From contig NC_089492.1 in the NCBI RefSeq assembly GCF_036850765.1, forward strand, positions 204,847,681-204,911,680: DNA of 64,000 nucleotides. Direction: 5' to 3'. Below, in pieces: positions 56,909 to 64,000 of the stretch (its first letter is position 1; every line of letters begins with the position of its first letter). The notes below the pieces were generated by a model, which was not told where the DNA came from, searched no databases, and saw only the letters and a list, made by a program, of their open reading frames with translations. Position numbers and translations under genes: made by a program. The stretch is from Saccopteryx bilineata (taxonomy: Eukaryota; Chordata; Mammalia; Chiroptera; Emballonuridae).

Positions 56909-59900
56909 ATGGCAATAGGGAACCCACAAGTGTCAATAATTACACTAAATGTAAATTGATTAAACTTACCAATAAAAAGACACAGAGCAGCAGAATAGAT
57001 TAAAAAAGAAAATCCAACTATATGCTGCCTACACAAAACACATCTAAGCAACAAGGATCAAAACAAATTCAAAGTGAAAGTCTAAAAAACAATACTTCAA
57101 GCAAATAACATCCAAAAAAAGCATGTGTAGCAATACTCATATCTAATAATGCTGACTACAAGACAGCAAAAGTACTCAGAGACAAAAATGGTCATTTCAT
57201 AATGATTAAGGGGACACTGAATCAAGAAGACATAACAATTCTTTTTTTTTTTTTTTTGTATTTTTCTGAAGCTGGAAATGGGGAGAGACAGTCAGACAGA
57301 CTCCCGCATGCGCCCGAACGGGATCCAACCAGCATGCCCACCAGGGGTGATGCTCTGCCCACCAGAAGGCGATGCTCTGCCCACCAGGGGGCGATGCTCT
57401 GCCCCTCCGGGGCGTTGCTCTGTCGTGACCAGAGCCACTCTAGCGCCTGGGGCAGAGGCCAAGGAGCCATCCCCAGCGCCCGGGCCATCTTTGCTTCAAT
57501 GGAGCCTTGGCTGTGGGAGGGGAAGAGAGAGAGAGAGAGGAAGGAGGGGAGGTGGAGAAGCAAATGGGCGCTTCTCCTATGTGCCCTGGCCGGGAATCGA
57601 ACCCGGGTCCCCCGCACGCCAGGCCGATGCTCTACCGCTGAGCCAACCGGCCAGGGCAACAATTCTTAATATATATGCACCAAACGAAGGAGCTCCAAAA
57701 TATATAAAACAGCTACTTATTGACCTTAAAACAAAAACTGACAAAAATACAATCATACTTGGAGACCTCAATACAACACTGATGGCTCCAGATCAGTCAT
57801 CCAAACAGAGAATCAATAAAGACATACTGGCCTTAAACGAAATACTAGAGCACTTGGATATGATAAACATCTATAGGACACTTCATCCCAAAGCGACAGA
57901 GTATATATTTTTCTCTAGTGTACATGGAACATTCTCAAGAATTGATCATATGTTGGGTCACAAAGATAACATCAGTAAATTCAGAAAAATTGAAATTGTA
58001 CCAAGCATATTTTCTGATCATAAAACCTTGAAACTAGAATTCAACTGCAAAATAGAGAGGAAAAAAACCTACAAAAATGTGGAAACTAAACAACATACTT
58101 TTAAAAAATGAACGAATCAAAGAAGAAATAAGTGCAGAAATCAAAAGATATATACAGACTAATGAAAATGACAATACGACATATCTGAATTTATGGGATG
58201 CAAGAAAAGCAGTAATAAGAGGAAAGTTCATATCACTTCAGGCCTATATGAACAAACAAAAGAGACCCCAAATGAACCACTTAACTTCACACCTTTAGAA
58301 ACTGAAAAAAGCAGAACAAAGATAACCCAAAACCAGCCGAAGAAAGGAGATAATAAAAATCAGAGCAGAAATAAATGAAATAGAGAACAGAAAAACTATA
58401 GAAAAAATTAATAAAACAAGGAGCTGGTTCTTTGAAAAGATCAACAAAATTGACAAAACCTTGGCAAGACTCACGAAGGAAAAAAGAGAAAAGACTCATA
58501 AAAATAAAATCCAAAATGAAAGAGGAGAAATCACCACAGACATCATAGATATACAGAGAATTATTGTAGAATACTATAACAAACTATATGCCACTAAATT
58601 CAACAATTTAGAAAAAAATGGATAAATTCCTAGAACAATACAACCTTCCTAGACTGAGTCAAGAAGAAGCAGAAAGCCTAAACAGACCAATTGGCAGGGA
58701 GGAAATAGAAAAAACTATTAAAAACCTTTCCAAAAATAAAAGTCCAGGCCCACACAGTTATCGTAGCAAATTCTATCAAACATTCAAAGAAGACTTGGTT
58801 CCTATTCTACTCAAAGTCTTCCAAAAAATTGAAGAAGCAATACTTACAAACATATTTTATGAGGCCAATATAACACTCACACCAAAACCTGGCAAGGACG
58901 GCACAAAAAAAGAAAACTACAGACCAATATCTCTAATGAATACAGATGCTAAAATACTAAACAAAATACTGGCAAATCGAATACAACAACATATTAAAAA
59001 AAAATACATCATGATCAAGAGGGATTCATCCCAGAATCTCAAGGATGGTTCAACATACGTAAAACTGTTAATGTAATAATACACCATATCAACAAAACAA
59101 AGAACAAAAACCACATGATCTTATCAATAGATGCAGAAAAGGCATTCGATAAAATACAACACAACTTTATGTTTAAGACACTCAACAAAATGGGTATAGA
59201 AGAAAAATATCTCAACATAATAAAGGCCATATATGATAAACCATCAGCCAACATCATATTAAATGGCATAAGATTGAGGACTTTCCACCTTAAATCAGGA
59301 ACAAGACAAGGTTGTCCACTCTCTCCACTCTTATTTAAAGCAGTGCTAGAAATTCTGGCCAGAGCAATCAAAAGACAAAGAAATAAAAGGCATCCATATC
59401 GGAAAAGAAGAAGTAAAGGTATCACTTTTTGCAGATGATATGATCCTATACATCAAAAACCCAAAGGACTCCACAAAAAGATTACTAGAAACAATAAACC
59501 AATACAGTAAGGTTGCAGGATACAAAATTAACATACAAAAGTCCATAGCCTTTCTATATGCCAACAATAAAATATTAGAAAACAAACTCAAAAAAATAAT
59601 CCCCTTCACGATTGCAACAACAACAACAAAAATACCTAGGAATAAACATAACAAAGAATGTAAAGGACTTATATAATGAAAACTATAAACCATTTTTAAG
59701 AGAAATCAAAAAAGACACAGTGAGATGGTAAAATATTACTTGTTCTTGGATAGGAAGAATAAATATAATCAAAGTGGTCATATTACCTAAAGCAATTTAT
59801 AAATTTAATGCAATTCCCATCAAAATTCCTATGTCATTTTTTAAAGAAGTGGAACAAAAAATTATCAGATTTATATGGAACTACAAATAACCCCAAATAG

Positions 59901-61160
59901 CCAAAGCAATCCTAAAGAAAAAGAAGGAAGCTGGGGGCATTACAATACCTGACTTCAAACTATACTACAGGGCCATGACAATCAAAACAGCATGGTATTG
60001 GCAGAAAAATAGACACTCAGACCAATGAAACAGAATAGAAAGCCCAGAAATAAAACCACATATATATGGTCAAATAATTTTTGATAAAGGGGCCAACAAC
60101 ACACAATGGAGAAAAGAAAGCCTCTTCAACAAATGTTGCTGGGAAAACTGGAAAGCCACATGCAAAAGAATAAAACTCGACTACAGCTTGTCCCTATGTA
60201 CTAAAATTAATTCAGAATGGATCAAAGACCTAAATATAAGACCTGAAACAATAAAGTACATAGAAGAAGACATAGGTACTAAACTCATGGACCTAGGTTT
60301 TAAAGAGCATTTTATGAATTTGACTCCAAAAACAAGAGAAGTGAAGGCAAAGATAAATGAATGGGACTACATTAGACTAAGAAGTTTTTGCTTAGCAAGA
60401 GAAACTGACAACAAAATAAACAGACAGCAAAATAAATGGGAAATGTTATTTTCAAACAGCAGCTCAGATAAGGGCCTAATATTTGAAATTTACAAAGAAC
60501 TCATAAAACTCAACAACAAACAAACAAACAATCCAATAAAAAAAATGGGAAGAGAACATGAACAGACACTTCTCCCAGGAAGAAATACAAATGGCCAATA
60601 GATATATGAAAAAATGCTCATCTTCTTTAGCTATTAGAGAAATGCAAATCAAAACTACAATGAGATAGCACCTCACACCTGTTAGATTAACTATTATCAA
60701 CAAGACAGGTAATAGCAAGTGTTGGAGAGGCTGTGAAGAAAAAGGAACTCTCATTCACTGTTGGTGGGAATGTAAAGTAATACAACCATTATGGAAGAAA
60801 ATATGGTAGTTCCTCAAAAAACTGCAAATAGAACTACCTTATGACCCAGCAATCCCTCTATTGGGTATATATCCCCAAAACTCAGAAACATTGATATGTA
60901 AAGACACATGTAGCCCCATGTTTATTGCAGCATTGTTCACAGAGGCCAAGACGTGGAAACAACCAAAAAGCCCTTCAATAGAGGACTGGATAAAAAAGAT
61001 GTGGCACATATACACTATGGAATACTACTCAGCCATAAGAAATGATGACATCGGATCATTTACAACAAAATGGTGGGAACTTGATAACATTATACGGAGT
61101 GAAATAAGTAAATCAGAAAAAAACAAGAACTACATGATTCCATACATTGGTGGGACATAA
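56909..61160 (+). pseudogene. LINE-1 ORF2 (endonuclease-reverse transcriptase), broken
   Basis: ORF2p nicks target DNA and reverse-transcribes L1 RNA. The ATG at 56,909 opens the APE-type endonuclease, which is interrupted by an antisense SINE (57,244-57,657). After it ILNIYAPNEGAPKYIKQ, GDLNT (about 57,761), SRIDHM (57,934-57,951) and SDHK (58,013-58,024) are still readable. The reverse transcriptase shows [43 protein letters not shown] (59,122 onward), [13 protein letters not shown] and FADD (59,428-59,439). The frame shifts between blocks. The C-terminal part ends WIKKMWHIYTMEYYSAIRN and stops at TAA 61,158-61,160. Without the 414 bp SINE the span is about 3.84 kb, the usual ORF2 length. 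Confidence 0.88.
57244..57657 (-). mobile_element. Type A SINE, antisense, four internal units
   Basis: Inserted in the L1 endonuclease. The plus strand starts with a T run and 'tttctgaagctggaaatggg' and ends 'gagccaaccggccagggc'. The GC-rich interior has four tandem units, each close to 'cccaccagggggcgatgctc' and 20-22 bp long. Flanks aacaattctt at 57,234-57,243 and 57,658-57,667 are identical. The open frames of 146-277 codons across it are SINE sequence fused by chance to L1 sequence. Confidence 0.94.
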
Positions 61161-61174
61161 AAACGAGACTAAGA

Positions 61175-61573
61175 ACCCTGGCCAGTTGGCTCAGCAGTAG
61201 AGTGTCGGCCTGGCATGCGGGGGAACCGGGTTTGATTCCCGGCCAGGGCACATAGGAGAAGTGCCCATTTGCTTCTCCACCCCCCCTTCCTCTCTCTCTC
61301 TCTCTTCCTCTCTGACAGCCAAGGCTCCATTGGAGCAAAGATGGCCCGGGCGCTGGGGATGGCTCCTTGGCCTCTTCTCCAGGCGCTAGAGTGGCTCTGG
61401 TTACCACAGAATGATGCCCCGGAGGGGCAGAGCATCGCCCTCTGGTGGGCAGAGCATCGACCCTGGTGGGCGTGCTGGGTGGATCCCGGTCAGGCGCATG
61501 TGGGAGTCTGTCCGACTGTCTCTCCCCATTTCCAGTTTCAGAAAAAAAAATACAAAAAGCAAAACAAACAAAA
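61175..61573 (+). mobile_element. Type A SINE in L1 3' UTR, three internal units
   Basis: Head 'accctggccagttggctcag', B-box region 'ggtttgattcc', the usual type A order, three internal units, and a long A-rich tail with AAACAAACAAAA. Flanks aaaacgagactaaga (61,160-61,174) and aaaacgagactagga (61,574-61,588) differ by one base. It sits 15 bp after the L1 ORF2 stop, in the 3' UTR. Confidence 0.93.
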
Positions 61574-61812
61574 AAAACGAGACTAGGAGACATGGACAAG
61601 AGTGTGGTGGCTACCAGGGGTGGAGGGTTGGAGGACGAGGGAGGGACACAAAGAAAACTAGATAGAGGGTGACGGAGGACAATCTGACTCTGGCCGATTG
61701 GTATGCAACATAATTGAATGTCAAGATAACCTGGACATGTTTTCTTTGAATATATGTACCCTGATTTATTAATGTCACCCCATTAAAATTAATAAAAATT
61801 TATTTAAAAAAA

Positions 61813-62030
61813 GAATGGGCAGATACATCTTGGTGCAGCTCCCAGGGCACGAGGGTGCTGAGGCTCACTGAGTTGTCATATTGTGTGCAATGGCCAGAAA
61901 TGAAGGCAAACCACAGTGTCTGCCTCCGGGGGCAGGGATAAGTCCAAGGTGTGGATTCACACCTTCTAAGTGCACGGGGGACAGAATAAATAGCAAAATA
62001 AGGTTTATAGCAAAATACTAAAAAAAAACC
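61813..62030 (+). mobile_element. Probable 3'-transduced DNA of the L1
   Basis: Follows the L1 3' end (AATAAAAATTTATTTAAAAAAA at 61,791-61,812). It is not L1 text: 'gcagatacatcttggtgcag', 'tgctgaggctcactgagttg', 'ggtgtggattcacaccttct'. It ends with AATAAA at 61,985-61,990, then a short poly-A and the second copy of the 12 bp target duplication. This is what an L1 transcript that read past its own poly-A signal leaves behind. Confidence 0.75.
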
Positions 62031-62650
62031 AATTGCAAATAGGATAAAAAAACCCTACAATAGGATCCAGGAATTCCAATTCTGGGAACCTACCCAAAGG
62101 AAATGAAAACAGGAACCTGATGAGATATCTGCACTCCCATGTTTTCTGCATATTATTTACAACAGCCAAGACATGGAAACAACCCAAATGCCCATTAACA
62201 GATGAATTGATAAAAAATGTGTGTATCTATATGCAATGAAATATCATTCAGCCTTGAGAAATAAAGGTATCTGCAATATGCAACAAAATGAATGGATCTT
62301 AAGCACATGATGCCAAATGAGATAAACCAGAGAAAGACAATCACTTCATGATATCACTTATATGTTGAATATAAAATAACAAAACATGTTAAAAAAATAC
62401 AACAACAAAAAAGAAGAGTAAAGTGGTAGTTACCAAGCATGGGGAATAAGATTGATGGAGCTTAAAGGCATAAACTTATAACAAGTACTAAAACAGCCAT
62501 AGAGATTTGATGTACAGTTTATTGAACATAAATAATAATATTGTATTATATGTATATAATGTGATAAATATTATTATAAATGTATAAAAGTAATATGATA
62601 TATACCTTAAATTTATACAATGTTACACATTAAAAAAATGAGTTATAAGT
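62031..62650 (+). mobile_element. Older L1, right part and 3' end
   Basis: Resumes the L1 text broken off at 53,433: 'gatccaggaattccaattct', 'aacagccaagacatggaaac', 'gccttgagaaataaaggtat', then the L1 3' UTR ('atttatacaatgttacacat') to an A-rich end near 62,640. Confidence 0.85.
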
Positions 62651-62801
62651 CATGCTATAGTATGTCCCCTTGCTCTGATGTGATGAAAATGGCACTTTCA
62701 CTGTTGTGGTTTTCTTCTCAAAAACTCATGACTCCAGTTTTATCATGAGAGAATGTCAGATAAATCCCAATTGAAAGTCATACTAGATGATATCAGAGTA
62801 A

Positions 62802-64000
62802 TGACACCGTAAGGAGTGTTACCAATAAATCTCCCCAAAAATTCAACAAGATCTTCAACCAGAAACAGAAAAATCTATCTTTGGAGCCCCCAGATGTTCC
62901 GCACTACACGCAAAGGTATGATTGAGTGAAAAATCGGCTAAATATATAATCAACCCCAAAGGAAATAAGGAGGAAGAAACACTCCGCCTTCCTCACTAAC
63001 CTAAATAAGGGCTGCTTTCACTGGGAATTGAGAGTATAGGAATTAAGGCAGGCAAAAGGGGTGAATAGATCCAGGCCGCAGCACAAACAGCTGAACCCGG
63101 CTGTGGCACAGACATCCAAGCCGAGGAAAAACCATGCTTGTGGCAACCCAGTCAACACAAGCTAATGCTCGTGCCAAACCCAGATAAAGAAAGGCACTCG
63201 AGACAGCCATTCACCCCAATCTCCTGGTCGGCGCACACAGATAGTGGGAGAGATTCCTCCTAGAGCCCCTGGAGTCGGCACCTGTGATACCCGACAGAGG
63301 GGCAGAGTCAGAGGCCTTAATGTGGGCTGAGAGCAGAATCTCGGGGTTGTCCCTGTGCCCTGAAAAAGCCGCACACGGGGAGGGAGTAAGAGCTAATTCC
63401 AATGCTAAAACTTTTCCGTGAGGGCAAGAGTCTCACTCAGAGAGAGTGGCAGCCGACCTGCTGCACATCCTGGTCGGCACACACGGACAGTGGGTGAGAG
63501 ATTCCTCCGAGCCTCGGGAGTGGGTGCCCATGTTACCGAACAGAGGAGCAGAGTCAGAGGTCTTTGTGTGGGCAGAAGCCCCACCTGATTATGCTAGCAG
63601 CTCTGATTGATTGAGCCTTACCCAGAGCCCTGCGTGGAGTGGGAATACAGTGGGGATTTGCCAGCTCTTTGAGCCTCTTACTCTCCAGGCAGAGGCAGCA
63701 GCAACCCCATAGCTGGATCATCAGGCTACTAATTCAGGAAGGAAAGACTAGGAGAGAGGCTCTGGGAACACAGACTCTCTCATTGTCGGAGCCTACAAAA
63801 GCTAATGAGCCTCGACTGCCAACAAAACTGAAGCCCAATATATGAAATTGCCATAGAGACCTATCAACTGCAAACCTCTACCTAAGTGTGCCACAGGGGC
63901 AGAACTCGGAGTACAGAGTCACCAACCAGGAAGAGGGAGAGAACAGAAAAAGCAAGAAGATAACCTCTCAAAATCAAGAATAATCCACGGACTTTATAAC
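62802..64000 (+). mobile_element. LINE-1 5' region, cut by the window end
   Basis: Begins 'tgacaccgtaaggagtgtta' and aligns with the 5' region at 53,434 onward ('ccagaaacagaaaaatctat', 'gaagactaggagagaggctc'-like, 'cctctcaaaatcaagaataa', 'ccacggactttataac'). The last bases correspond to about 54,721 of the other copy, just before its T/C tract. ORF1 would lie beyond the window. 63,060-63,560 is GC-richer and has an internal near-repeat: 'gtcggcgcacacagatagtg' at about 63,227 and 'gtcggcacacacggacagtg' at about 63,473. Confidence 0.75.

Larger units (their letters stand above)
53434..62030 (+). mobile_element. 8.6 kb LINE-1 insertion with 3' transduction
   Basis: Starts 'tgacatcacggaaatggcgc' directly after AATTGCAAATAG (53,422-53,433); the same 12 bases recur at 62,031-62,042, so the inserted unit ends at 62,030. 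It has a 5' region of about 2.1 kb, ORF1 (55,591-56,583) and ORF2 (56,909-61,160, broken). The L1 3' end is near 61,812. About 205 bp of non-L1 DNA with its own AATAAA (61,985-61,990) follows, then a poly-A at about 62,018-62,028. Two later type A SINEs are inserted (57,244-57,657 and 61,175-61,573). Nonsense and frameshift changes in both ORFs make it inactive. Confidence 0.85.

Noticed and set aside
1..64000. Retroviral gag/pol/env or intact endogenous virus
   Set aside because: Apart from one probable solo MaLR LTR piece at 2.3-2.6 kb no retroviral internal sequence is visible; the reverse transcriptase text is all LINE-1.

Overview
The window is mammalian nuclear DNA, almost certainly from a bat. 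It is AT-rich, has no compact gene layout, and is densely seeded with LINE-1, tRNA-derived SINEs, LINE-2/MIR relics and cut-and-paste DNA transposons. The lineage call rests on two SINE types. One is a ~350-410 bp type whose tRNA-like head reads CCTGGCCGGTTGGCTCAG. The other is a ~200 bp type whose head reads CCTGACCTGTGGTGGCGCAG. From memory these resemble chiropteran VES-like and Rhin-1-like SINEs. They do not look like the short vespertilionid VES, so a rhinolophoid or emballonurid bat fits better, but the family is uncertain. No complete host gene, rRNA, tRNA gene or CRISPR array can be supported. The window is best read as intergenic or intronic.

Layout. 0.7-1.5 kb: an old LINE-like 3' end split by a SINE. 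2.9-6.1 kb: an old 5'-truncated L1 carrying a tiny second L1 insertion and a 597 bp mariner-type element. 6.1-20 kb: mostly unique AT-rich DNA with scattered SINEs, one MIR, one L2 and a weak candidate exon near 13.0-13.1 kb. 20-25 kb: a SINE cluster, three of them within 1.6 kb, and a second 597 bp mariner-type element. 25.7 kb: a 125 bp mariner MITE. 26-44 kb: mainly single-copy sequence with L2 and MIR relics, a Tigger-like MITE at 34.9-35.2 kb and an antisense L1 3' end at 39.4 kb. 44.8-46.4 kb: a hAT element with an 8 bp target duplication that contains both a SINE and a Tigger-like element.

47.0-64.0 kb is a LINE-1 pile-up. It holds an old L1 5' region (47.4-49.5 kb), an internally deleted L1 (49.5-52.3 kb) and an 8.6 kb L1 (53.4-62.0 kb). 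The last has a 2.1 kb 5' region, broken ORF1 and ORF2 and two later SINE insertions. It sits inside an older L1, with matching 12 bp flanks that place about 200 bp of non-L1 DNA inside the insertion as a likely 3' transduction. A further L1 5' region of the same type starts at 62.8 kb and runs off the window.

The features do not form a pathway. What they record is an order of insertions, read from nesting and target-site duplications: L2/MIR relics first, then old L1s, then hAT/Tigger/mariner elements, younger L1s, and finally the SINEs that sit inside many of these. The mariner-type pair, the L1 with its transduced tail, the nested hAT and the SINE internal repeat unit are the most informative items.
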